DNA of 64,000 nt. Source: Eublepharis macularius. Its lineage: Eukaryota > Chordata > Lepidosauria > Squamata > Eublepharidae. How positions within the stretch are numbered: the stretch's first letter is position 1; every line of letters starts with the position of its first letter. The position numbers and the translations under genes are program-made. Positions 46,505-57,050 of this stretch are shown one piece after another. The stretch is taken from assembly GCF_028583425.1 (NCBI RefSeq), contig NC_072807.1, positions 38,197,001-38,261,000 on the forward strand, written 5' to 3'. Under the pieces are notes generated by a model that was not told the origin of the DNA, did no database searches, and saw nothing but the letters and a program-made list of their open reading frames with translations.

Positions 46505-46872
46505 TATGAATGGTGCAATGCACTTCTTCTTCCCTGGGGTGACTAGGGGGCCAAGCATGGCTTGAAGGATTAGAAGTTGGTCTGCCAGTCTCCTACCAAT
46601 GGGGGGGAGCATATGGTTCATCTACCCCCCCCCATGCTATGCTTGGGGAGTTAGAGTTTCACCAACCCACACCTCCACCCTTTTCTTCCTTGGTGTATGG
46701 TGGGCAGGGAAATGGGGAAGGGTACCCCACCTGGAATACTGAAATTCATGTTTGTACTGAGATGTTATTTTATTGTTTTTATCCATTGCAATCCATTGTA
46801 ATTTATTTATGATTGTAACCCGCCCTGAGCCTGCTTGCGGGGAGGGTGGGCTAAAAATCTAATCAATCAAGT
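46505..46872 (+). mobile_element. L2 LINE 3' UTR
   Basis: Includes CCTTGGTGTATGGTGGGCAG (shared with 12567), ATTGTAACCCGCCCTGAGCC, TGCTTGCGGGGAGGGTGGGC and a short AATCTAATCAATC tail. 5'-truncated. Confidence 0.8.
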
Positions 46873-48418
46873 TGGTCCCCCAATAGGGACCCGGCAGGAG
46901 TCTGCGAGACCTTTTTGGTTAAGCCTCTTTCTCTACACAAAGGTGATCAGAAAGGGAAGCCAACCATAAACAGGAACTCTTTGGGAGTTTTCCACTAGAT
47001 TCCAGAGCTTGTTTGTTGGTCCTTCTTAAGAAGCGTTTTTGACACTGGTGCCACACCTCTGGAACATCTTTTGCCGGACACCTTTGCTAATGGCATTGAG
47101 ATGCCCATTGAAAACTGGGGGGAGGGGTTGATCCTGCCTTTGGCTTGGTCTCATTTTGGTTCTGATGGAAGATCTTTCTTGGTTTGGGATGAGCGAGGGG
47201 AGGAGATGCAAAGAGCTGGGAAGGAGTGACTGGAGGGAAAGAGGCAGTGAAGGGAGGGAACCAAGAAAGGTCAGTGGGAGGGAGGGAAGGAAAGACAGCG
47301 GAGAAAGTGGAGACAGGATGCGTAGGGAGGAAATGAGATATGCTGGGCTGTTTTAATTGTGAGCCACTTTGCATGGCTATTTAACTGGAAAGTCATAGAA
47401 TAAAGTAAGTTTGAAGCAGGCTTCCCTAAGAAGTGGATGCAATGTTCTTTCCTTAAAAAGCAGCCTTCACATATACACCGCGCCTCCAGAAATATGTCCG
47501 TTTCAACCTCTGTGCACAACTACTTCTTTAATTCTCAGTAGGCTCTCTCTCTCTCTTGCTCTCTCTGAGTCGGCCAGAGACAGAATGCATGGAAAGATCA
47601 TACAGTAAAGACACACTGGCTTTTCTCCCAAAGCTAGGATCCAGTTTGGGAAAGGAGAAGAGGTGGGTGTTTGTAGCCCCAGCTGTTGGGGGGGAGCAAG
47701 TTTTGTCCCTGTTAACAGTTTTGCAAACTCCAGTCTGCTTCGTTTGTCCCATTAAACATAAAAAGAACCAGTGAGTCCCAAGTCCAATCCTATCATAAAG
47801 ACCAGCTTTGATTCTGTTTCTTGGTCCAGCTAGACTGTAATTGTGGAATAGATCCCAGGAATTCAATCGTATACATAACACACAGCAAAAACAGATATAG
47901 GGGAAGCTATCTAGTATAATGCTTGATAATGAATTAGAAAATAGTCACAAAACATTTGACTCTATACGTGTCTCCCAGCTCCCCGAATTTGGTATTCCAC
48001 TCCCAGCTATGGCCGTAGGGGTACAAAAACAGAAATGTGAAGTTTTTACACACAAAGTCCGTGTTCCCAGAGTCACAAAGAGACTGTTAACCAAGGCCCA
48101 GCCCATTTCCCTTCGCTGATGGAAACTCCACCCAAGAAAAGATTTCCTCCTAGGGTTACAGTTGCTGTTAAAACACACACACACACACACCCTTTTCAAA
48201 CGAACAGAAACAGTCTTATGAATCTCAGGGGTCTGCTGCATGCCAGGTCTCCCCCCACCCCAGCCTCAAAGTCCTGATAATTCTGGTATTTACCAGGGCT
48301 ACTTCTGTTTCCTGACAGCTTGCCGCTCTCTCCCTGCATGGCCCTCTTCATCATTGCTTTCAGGACCACTGTAGAAGAACCAACTGCTGATTTTTAAAAG
48401 ATTTACATTATTTATAGT
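46873..48418. other. stretch without a recognised gene
   Basis: 47160-47340 is purine-rich (GGAGG, GGGAAGG). A (CA)n tract lies at 48172-48190. No coding motif seen. Confidence 0.4.
48172..48190. repeat. (AC)n microsatellite
   Basis: Nineteen bases of uninterrupted AC repeat. Confidence 0.9.
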
Positions 48419-48787
48419 CAGGGCTTTTTTTCCCTGCAGGAACGCGGTGGAATGCAGTTCTGGCACCTCTTGAAAGTAATCACGTGTCTCGTGGCCCTGT
48501 CCCCTGACCCCGTTTCCTCCCTGCATGCAGCCCAAGACACCTGGCTCTTTTGTGGCACACTGAGTCTCAGCAGCGGTGAAACAGAAGCGGGCCCCGCACC
48601 CCAGCTTGCCAGGAGAGGCTGCCTCTACCGCCACTTCCTCGAGCGCTTCCCCCCAGCTGGAGGCAGAAGGTCCCGGGAGCGTGTGCTGCCAGGGGTGCCA
48701 CGTCCTGCCAGGAGCTGCCCTGGGTGCTGGCAACCCACACTACGCCACTGAGTTTCCCCACCTCTTTTTCCAGAAAAAAAAGCCCTG
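48419..48787 (+). mobile_element. CAGGGCTTTTTTTC hAT MITE, copy 5
   Basis: Perfect 8-bp duplication TTTATAGT (48411-48418 and 48788-48795). Starts CAGGGCTTTTTTTCCCTGCA and ends TTCCAGAAAAAAAAGCCCTG. The interior, about 48500-48750, is GC-rich and unlike the other copies, so this copy carries foreign internal sequence. The open frames within it are probably incidental. Confidence 0.92.
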
Positions 48788-48811
48788 TTTATAGTCCACC
48801 TTTCTCACTAA

Positions 48812-49013
48812 GAGCCAAACTACAAGTGACGTCTTACACAGGTTGGACACTTGTCGGCTTCCCTCAAGTTTTGACGGGAAATGTAGGCGTCCTGGTTTTA
48901 CAGCTTGGCTCTCCATTACAGCTGCAAGACCAGGATGCCTACATTTCCCATCAAAACTTGAGGGAAGCCGACTAGTGTCCAACCTGTGTAAGACGTCACT
49001 TGTAGTTTGGCTC
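48812..49013. repeat. snap-back element, long form, GAGCCAAACTAC ends
   Basis: Ends GAGCCAAACTACAAGTGACG and CGTCACTTGTAGTTTGGCTC are exact complements. The core has GGTTGGACACTTGTCGGCTT and TAGGCGTCCTGG mirrored. Only 24 bp separate it from the hAT MITE ending at 48787. Confidence 0.9.
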
Positions 49014-50713
49014 TGAGACTCAAGGAAGATTCCCTAGTGAAAGTCAGTATGATCTGCAGTTGACATCATTACCCTTGTAGTTCCAGGGACCTGCTGGCAA
49101 TGACGCGCCTGTGGCTAACCTATGAACATTATAAAAGGGAAGTGCTCTTAAATAGCACTGCAGCAGATGTGGGGGTGATAACAGTTCTGGATGGACACAG
49201 ACATAGGCTCCTCAAGGAAGTTCTACCTGGCTGACTGGCGTACAGCATTTGGTGCTCAAGGCACAGTACTCAGTGGCCCATGCGCACCCCACACTCGCAC
49301 TGTCATGAACATAGCACACGATCCATGGGGAAGCCTTCCTGTACAAAGTTCATTGCAATGTGTGGGAACTGAGCACAGGGTAGATTGTACTTCTTAACTG
49401 CATTCAACATCCGCACCTGATTCATGGGAAAGGGTGCTTCTAAAAAGATCTTAAGCAAATGATTGTAGTCTTAATGGCAGAATGTGTCTTCTATCCTGGG
49501 GGTGAAAGTAACTGAACATTCTTAACAGTGCTGCCTCCTGTGGGGCACAAAGCCAACAAAAGGATGCACCAATCACTTTCTAACCAGTATTATGTTCCAG
49601 CCTGCGTTGGCTTGCTTCAGTCTCTGCCTCGATAACCATTCACCTCTAGATTAAAAACTGCAGCTTCCACTGACCAGTTCACCACCAAGTCCAAATAGGC
49701 CACTTTCGGCCTCCTCTTCCTTTTTGGCCCACTCTCACTCGGTCTGTGCGCTTTTAAAATTGCGCTGTGGATCGAGAGCAAGGCTGCCATGCAACATACA
49801 AGGAACCAGTGGGAAAAGGTTGTGAAAACAGGCCGGATGTCTGAAGTCAAGGTGGCACGTGTTCATACAGCAGAAATGCAGCGAAGCCAGCATAGAAACA
49901 TGCAGCTCATCAGAGAGGGGCTATAATGACAAGATTAAGACACATATTGCAAATTATTTTTTACATTAAATGTGGTGACGATGATGATAAACAATGATTT
50001 TAATTTATGGTGTTGAAGGCCAGATAGTTCTAACAAAGCCTGGAACTTTTGCATACCTTTATTGCATCAGAGATGGAAAAATGTCTCACAAACTGCACAT
50101 ATGGGGGCAGTGGGAGAGCCAGTGTGCCGAAGGAAGGGTGGGATAAAAATCTACAGGCAGACAGTATACATGTGCTACCCTGGAGAGGAAGCGACTATCA
50201 GATCCTATGCATCAAGGCTGAACTAGAGAGACATTTTCCCGATGTACGTCTGTGTTTCAAGTTGGGTCAACAGATGTGGTCTGGGAGTTCTGTGATTTCC
50301 TGGCCTGTGAGATTGTAGCACACAGGGAGAAGGAGCTCAGCGTTCTACTACTGGCCCCAGTGGGGAAACTTCACTTGTAGCCCATCATACATTTTAAGGT
50401 TCCCCAACGGGACAAACAGCAGGTCCTCAGGATATTTCAGGTTGGGAAAACAGGGGGACACTCCCTCTCCCCACACACTGCAATCCCATTCTCAATCGTG
50501 TATAGAACTCCCATGTCTGCCAAACCAGGGATACGCTTAGTGAACATAGTATGTGTAGTTAGGCCCTCAGAAAGAAGTCCTATTGAGTTCAGCATGGTTA
50601 CTCCCAAGGAATTGTGCACGGGATTGCACCTTTTCACTCCAAGCGCAGGAGATGCTTATACCAGCACAAGCAGCGGCTGAAGGACTATATTTAACTCTTA
50701 TGTTCTCGTATGC
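49014..50713. other. stretch without a recognised gene
   Basis: 50560-50640 holds a fragment GAAGTCCTATTGAGTTCAGC..GTTACTCCCAAGG..GATTGCACC that resembles a common reptilian interspersed repeat. Nothing else is recognised. Confidence 0.4.
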
Positions 50714-50895
50714 ACTGACCTGGATAGCCTATCTCAGAAGATAAGCAGGGTCGGCCTTGATTAGTAACTGGATGGAAGATCTCCAGGGAAGACCAAGGCT
50801 GCAGAGGCAGGCAATGGCGAACCACCTCTGATAGTCTCTTTCCATGAAAACCCCGCCAGAGGTTGCCAGAAGACAGCTATGACTTGAGAGCACCC
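50714..50895 (+). mobile_element. 5S rRNA-derived SINE
   Basis: 50733-50785 reads ATCTCAGAAGATAAGCAGGG, TCGGCCTTGATTAGTAACTG and GATGGAAGATC, which is the 3' two-thirds of 5S rRNA (ATCTCGGAAGCTAAGCAGGG.., TGGATGGGAGACC) including the internal pol III promoter region. The body GCAGAGGCAGGCAATGGCGA follows. The tail 'gttgccagaagacagctatgacttgagagcac' is the reverse of the start of the repeat at 19752. This is a SINE3-type element. Confidence 0.88.
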
Positions 50896-50916
50896 ACCCA
50901 CACATACATTCTCTCA

Positions 50917-51150
50917 GAGCAGAACCAAAAGTGACAAAAGGCACAGGTTGGACACTTGTCAGCTTCCCTCAAGTTTTGGCGGGAAATGTAGGCAGCTTGG
51001 CGGAATGTTGGACAAGCCACAGTTGAAAAGTCCGTTGGACAGCAGTTGGAGAGCCAAGCTGCAAGACCAGGACGCCTACATTTCCCATCAAAACGTGAGG
51101 GAAGCTGACAAGCGTCCAATCTGTGCCTTTTGTCACTTGAGGTTCTGCTC
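50917..51150. repeat. snap-back element, long form, GAGCAGAACC ends
   Basis: Ends GAGCAGAACCAAAAGTGACA and TGTCACTTGAGGTTCTGCTC. The core mirrors AGGTTGGACACTTGTCAGCT and CCCTCAAGTTTTG. CATTCTCTCA precedes it directly (50907-50916) and recurs at 51152-51161, one base beyond the right end, so it may be a 10-bp target duplication. Confidence 0.88.
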
Positions 51151-52848
51151 TCATTCTCTCAGGGTTTTTTTATAATACATAAATGATTAATCAATTAAAA
51201 TTATTTACTCAGTTGACTGCTGCGGTTGGGGAAACAACTTACAGATTGTCCTGCGCGGGGGGAAAAAAACTGCTCAAGAATTCAGACAAGCCGATATTTT
51301 ACAAATAAGTTAATTTTATTGAATAGGTACCGGAGCTTCTCTCTATTTCAAACAATGGAGAAGCCAATCACACAGATTACAGAGCTATCAGTAACTTTTA
51401 GCAATCTTTCATAAAAGAAAGAAATGAATTACAGTTCTATAAAAAAGAGCGACAGTCATAACTGGAAGTTTTCTGAAACAAAAGCCAGATTTCATAATAA
51501 CTATTGCAAAAAGATTGGATTAGTGCTCTCATATTTTACAAAACAACAATCCAACTGCTAAAAACGGCTCATACACATCTTCTTTGTCAAAGAATGGAGC
51601 ATATTAAAAAATAACATTTAATTGTAATCAGAAGGAAGGTTGCACGTAGAAAAATCTCAAGGACACACACATCCCACAAGAAAAGCCACATTCATTACCT
51701 GTCCGTATTACTTTGCGTCCTTGCTTCTTCGTTAAGAATTAATTCGGTATGATATGAGGGTAACTTAAAAGAATGGCTCAGACCCAAAGAACTGAATAGG
51801 AGTTCCAGACACCCAAATGGAGCTTTAGACTTCCCTATGCTGCATAGTTCGCCTTGTAGCAGAGAGCAGCTTCAAAAGCAGTCTGTGATATAAACTGGGG
51901 GGCAGGGGGTTCCTACAATTTAAAGGGGAAAACTCTTGATCGAGTCTTTAAGTAAAGCAGTTCTTTGGACTGGAGCCTTTTTGAAGGGCAACCACCTGAT
52001 GGGTTGTAGACCTGCCTAAAGCACTACTGGACATTCACACGAGCATTCCAGATGCAAACATGAGGATGGAAGAGAATAAGGAGAACCGAACAAACGCCGC
52101 AAGGATTAACATCCATCTAGACATAATGAAGTGCAACACTGCAGGGAGCCTAGGTGCAAGTCTTGCTCCTACTTTTTTGCACTAATACAATTCTCTGCTG
52201 AAGATGTCAAACTTCACGGAAGGCCAGAACTATCTGCAAAGATAATATTCTGCAGATAAGGTAAAAAAAACTTTTTTTGCACATTGACATAATTAAGCAT
52301 TTGCAAATAGCAGCTCGCCTGTTTATATTATAAATTTCTTCATAAATTCACTGACATCTGCACAGACCTCTGAACACCCCACGTTCATCAGGTTACTGTG
52401 GAGAGTCACCCATCTTCCACTTAGACTTTAATATGGCTTTGGTGCTAAGTGAATGGAGAACTCTAAGCTAATTATAATAGGTATATGGCATGAACAATCT
52501 CGGGGAGGCAAGAATGCAAAATTTGATCCAAACTTGATCCAAGGGTAAGAATTCTGACATAAGCAAAGAGCATACCTTATTTGTTAACAAGATGATCAAT
52601 ATATTGGCTTTCCTATGAAAGGGCAGGGTATGTGTTTGGGAACATATCAACAGTTTTCGAATCTTAACTAGCTTGCAAGGGAGCTTCTCATACCACCTTA
52701 CCAGAAATGGGATATATACTATACTAATCAAGTCTGGGTGTCTTATTGCTCTTTACGGTTTTCAATACACCTATGGACACTATGATTCCTTTAGGCTGCC
52801 CCACTGCCCTCTGCCCAGTCTAGCATTGGGAGGGACTTGAGACACTCA
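51151..52848 (-). other. AT-rich, repeat-poor stretch: possible 3' UTR of a minus-strand gene
   Basis: Few interspersed repeats are recognised between 51290 and 52848, composition is AT-rich and no open frame is supported. A minus-strand AATAAA lies near the left edge (51315-51320). In mammals OTUD7A lies convergent downstream of KLF13, which makes it the natural candidate. No OTUD7A coding sequence was seen. Confidence 0.3.
51315..51320 (-). terminator. candidate minus-strand poly(A) signal
   Basis: TTTATT on the plus strand is AATAAA on the minus strand. Farther along in that direction come GGCTTGTCTG and a T run, fitting a GU/U-rich downstream element. Confidence 0.35.
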
Positions 52849-52999
52849 GAGTGATTCCGCACATGTTGGATAATGCACTTCCAATCCTCTTTATAGATGG
52901 TTTGGAATGGATTTTTTGTGTACGGAACAAAAAATCCACCTCAAATGATTGATAAAGTGCATTGAAAGTGCATTATCCAACGCGTGCGGAATCAGCCTC
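52849..52999. repeat. palindromic MITE with GGNYGNTTCC ends, copy 4
   Basis: Ends GAGTGATTCCGCAC and GTGCGGAATCAGCCTC pair closely. The core mirrors GTTGGATAATGCACTT and a TTTGGAATGGATTTTTTGT/ACAAAAAATCCACCTCAAAT pair. Its core is AT-rich and unrelated to the CpG-rich cores of the other three copies. Confidence 0.85.
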
Positions 53000-55555
53000 A
53001 ATCCAGGCTTCCCTCCCACAAGAACTGGGGGTGCCGGGAGTGAAGATTCTTTCAATAGAATTCTCTCTCCACTGAAGACCTGCTGTTCTGTTTCTACTCA
53101 AGTGAACCCCTATAGAGTCAAGTCACAGATGTGCTCTTGGGATTTGCATCGGCATCTAAAAATATGCAGCGTAAGTCATAAAGCATGCATCTGTCTTGGC
53201 GCTAGCGAGACACGTAAGGCAAATGTCCACAGGTAGCACAGGAGGTCGTATGCCCTGGCCAAGGTAGGCAACGTAATTCAGGCATGAGACTTGGGACATG
53301 AGCACATTCTGCCACTCCTGCCTCTTGAGCAACCAGTGAAACACCCCTAATTTTCTGCTGCCGTACATTCCCACATCCCCTACTGACAATAACTTAATTT
53401 GATGACTTCTGTCTCAAGATCCTGCCACAGTAGTTTGGGGGTGGGAGGGAGGAAAGCCTTTGCTCAAAATCCGTGTCGCTTTGAAAGAAAAACAGCGCAA
53501 CAGAAATAGACATAAATGATGAGGAATATACAGCAACCCTCCTTAGAGCCCTCCTTGTCCTCTCATCACCTTTCCATGCGTCCCTCTATTCCTACGCTGT
53601 CCTCTCTCGGCTAGGGATGGGCAAAACATTCCTGAGAAACTGGCTTCTCCTGAAATTCCTCAAATGTTTTGTCCGAGACTGGCACCACCCAAGTTCTTTC
53701 CTAGGTAGCGTTCTGGTGGCTCTCTCCACCCTTGGGCTGGCCTGCTCTCATCACAGGGGGCTCGTACTGTCGAGGAGACTCTGGGCGCCTCTGGTGAGCT
53801 TTGGCTCAGCTGCTCTGATGTCAAGGAGGGGGCTTGACATCTAGGAGCCAGGCAGCGGGTGGCTTAAGAGGGCTTTGGGAACCTCATGGTCCATGATCAA
53901 ACGTACAAGTTATTAAACCACACCATCTAAGGCACCACCTCTTTATAGGAAGGAATTACAATCGCCGAGATCAAGAGTTGCTAAAGAATTAAAGAAATGC
54001 AACTGTCACCGTAAACAGAGTATAGCATGGGGCTATATTTCTTAAGCTTAGACATAAGCAAACACTTCACAGTCCTTCCTCAATGAATTATGGAGACAGC
54101 AAAGCCTCTAAACCGAAAAGTGCTAAGAAATCAGGGTTTAACAAAGAACTCACTAGACAACGCTGCATGGGAAGCCAAATCTACTTTGCCCCAACAAGAT
54201 ATTAGGAAAACCAAAGAACCATGCCCCTGTTCTCTTGGCGATAAAGCAAGAGAGGCCCACAGCTCTCGTGCAATAATCAGAAGGACATGTTGTGAGTCTG
54301 GACTAGCACTCATCTTGCCTGGGGAGACGACAGCCTTTGAAATTAAGAATTCCGCCTCCACTAGAACTCCTCGTTGCCGTAGTTACTAAATTGTCTCCCT
54401 AATTATCACGCATCCCTTCCACCAATGGTTCCAGCCTCTCTGGCTGCCATCAAAGAGCTGCCGCTTTCAAAACAAATTATTTTTAAACACCACACAATTA
54501 AGGGGCCCAAGTAAGTAATATATAATTTAAAAAGACCATGAGTAGACTACAGAAATGTACATGAAAGCAGCACAGTCGTCAAAGCCACAGTTTTAGATTG
54601 AGGGGAAGAGGACTGGCCCACAGGTAAACACATTAGCTATTCGGAGTTTACCTGCTAGCTTACATGTTTCCAAGTTACAAGCTGCATGAGAGTGGATCAA
54701 GCATATTCTAGAGCGATTATAGCAGTATACAATAATTGCCTGCAACCATGTTTCTATGCAATTTCTGGAAGTATTGCCCATCTCTGGCCTTAGTTTATTA
54801 TGGAAAAATTGGGTCACGCTACTTATTACAATGCAAGGAAATGAGTTGTCATTGGGTGTCTTTGTAGGGGGGAGGGGATAGCTGAAATGTTAAAAGCCTA
54901 AAAACTGTATGACATTGAAATGGCTTACATTCCACAGAGAAATAAAGAGGGGAAGAAGGGTATTTCTTTTACCAAAATATGTAAACCACCATATAAAGCT
55001 TTTCAGTAAAAATCGTTCTGTATTCCAATCTTCAACCACAGACACCGGCATACACAAAGATCATTCAGAAAGTATCAGAACATTTACAAAGCTTTCTTTA
55101 CAAGATTAGCACTACCACATTTCCCACACTGGTTTACCAAAAATGACAACACCTCTCTATAACAAAGGCGCAAAATATTGCTTTGTAGCATATTTTGAAA
55201 TGAATATAAAAATAATTTCTATCTCATCGTTTGAACTTGGCAGGGAAAATTGCAATGCAATACAGCCTTCTTAAGTCCACAAAGAGAATGCACAAACACC
55301 TTTCTTGATGGGTTTCTTTTCTTCCAAAAAAAAAAAAAAGGTCAAGTCACATACACTGGAATGCACAAGAGCAAAGAACCTACTGAAGTAATTTCAGTTC
55401 TCTGCCATGTTCTATCATTTGAGAATAATACTATGGCGTTTGCCATTCCTTCAAACAATGCAAAAGAATAAAGTGGAGACTGTGCTGAAAAGCCACGGAC
55501 AATCATGGTGAGAGGATCAAATCTTCTTCCATCCGATTCCCCCACGTTAAAAACC
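53000..55555. other. AT-rich stretch without a recognised gene
   Basis: Short open frames only, no family motif. It may continue the minus-strand UTR candidate or be intergenic. Confidence 0.35.
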
Positions 55556-55915
55556 CGAGGTGGGCACAAACTGAAATATGAACCAAAGTTTGTCACAAAC
55601 CAGGTCGGTTTTTTTGGTTCACGAACCAGTGGTTCGTCGGAGGGCATTTCTGACAAACCGTGACGATTTTTAGGCTGGTTCACTTGGTTCGTTTTTCGGT
55701 TTGTCACTGCAGACAGCCTGATGCCGATCAATCAGTTTCCTAGGCAACGGTGTGGGGTGTGTGTCTTTCTGCACACCTTCTGCTGTCCTGGAAGTGACGT
55801 ATTCACGAACCAAACAAACTGGTTCACGAACCGGGCAATTTCATGCCAGTTCATGAAACATGACAAACCACAAACTGCAACATGCTGCCATTTCCCCTGT
55901 TCCTGCCATCTCTAG
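55556..55915. mobile_element. hAT MITE with TGGTTCACGAACC subterminal motifs
   Basis: Perfect 8-bp duplication TAAAAACC (55548-55555 and 55916-55923). Left end CGAGGTGGGCACAAACTG; right end TTCCTGCCATCTCTAG, giving imperfect YAGAGATGG-type termini. Both sides carry TGGTTCACGAACC, TTGGTTC and 'acaaac' motifs in both orientations, a layout parallel to the GCCGAAA clusters of the element at 9638. No transposase. Confidence 0.88.
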
Positions 55916-56442
55916 TAAAAACCTGGCCACCGTTCTCACTGCCCACTATAATAAACTATTTCATGTGCATATCTTGGAACACATTCTATCTTGAGGGGAA
56001 CACAGTATTTGTGAGGTGATGGGAAATCAACACCTATTGACAAAGCCAAGGCTCTTATTTATCTTCTCTGAACAGAACTGCACATATGGGCATCTCCAGG
56101 GCCAAACACTAAGGGGCTTTGCTCCATTTGAACTAGAACAAGGGCTGTCACCTTTTTACTGAATGAAGCCCAACTTGTAGAATGAAATTATTTCTATCTG
56201 ATGGGCATCTTCATAAAACCAGGTAATGACAACAGGGACAATTTAACTTCAAACTGCTTTGCCAATTCCACTGGGGCAATATAACAGAGAGCAGTTGACA
56301 GATAAACGCAACAGAGCACTCCATGTGATAGTGTCATAGTAACTGACAACACCCAATTTGGATCCAACATTCAAAGCACGACAGATCACCGTAAAACACT
56401 TCTCCAGTTGGCTTATGCAGGTATGAATGGCCCAACCAAAGC
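55916..56442. other. stretch without a recognised gene
   Basis: Nothing recognisable. It may include decayed LINE sequence upstream of the reverse transcriptase piece at 56443. Confidence 0.35.
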
Positions 56443-57050
56443 TTAATATGTGGCATTCGTTGATCTGGCCACAGCTTTCGATTCAATAGATAGGGGACGG
56501 CTTTGGGAGAAGCTTGCACAGACTAACATAGATAAGAGACTGTTGCTTCTTATACGTGAGCTATATTCAGATACATTCGCAAGGATCACGGTCGGTATAT
56601 CAGGTTCCCTAAGGAAATCCCAACAGAAAAGGAAGTAAAGCAAGGGTGTGCCCTAGCCCCTCTACTCTTTAATCTATTCATAAATGATATTGTCACGAAA
56701 CTATCTGGACCAGAATTTGTTGCGCCAACCTTAGACCACCAGAAAGTGTCAGTTTTGTTGTACGTTGACGATATGGTCCAATTTCTCTAACTAGGATTGG
56801 ATTAAAGAGACTGTTAGACCATATGGGTGAATACTGTAAAGAGGAACATTTAACAATTAATTATACAAGTCTCTGGGTCTGAGTCAGTCCAATGATGCAG
56901 ACGTTTGTACTTGCTCAACTTATCGCTGAACAGGACTGTGTATACAACTCTGTGTCAAGAGCACTGAAATTCTACAACTGGCAAAAACTGAATTATCCCT
57001 CCCGTATAAAGTGGTCAAATCAAGCAAATGTGGCTAACAGCTCTTATTTT
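56443..57050 (+). pseudogene. non-LTR retrotransposon reverse transcriptase fragment, frameshifted
   Basis: Frame 1 (56450-56600) encodes AFVDLATAFDSIDRGRLWEK and LLIRELYSD, the RT motif A region with the catalytic aspartate. After a frameshift near 56600 another frame gives EVKQGCALAPLLFNLFINDI (motif B) and LLYVDDMV (motif C, YxDD). Downstream the reading breaks again. The family could not be settled (R4/Dong-like is one option). It is a dead fragment of a different LINE from the L2 and CR1 copies. Confidence 0.85.

Noticed and set aside
50733..50785. Possible true 5S rRNA gene
   Set aside because: The 5' third of 5S is missing, several core bases differ and a SINE body and tail follow, so it is a SINE.
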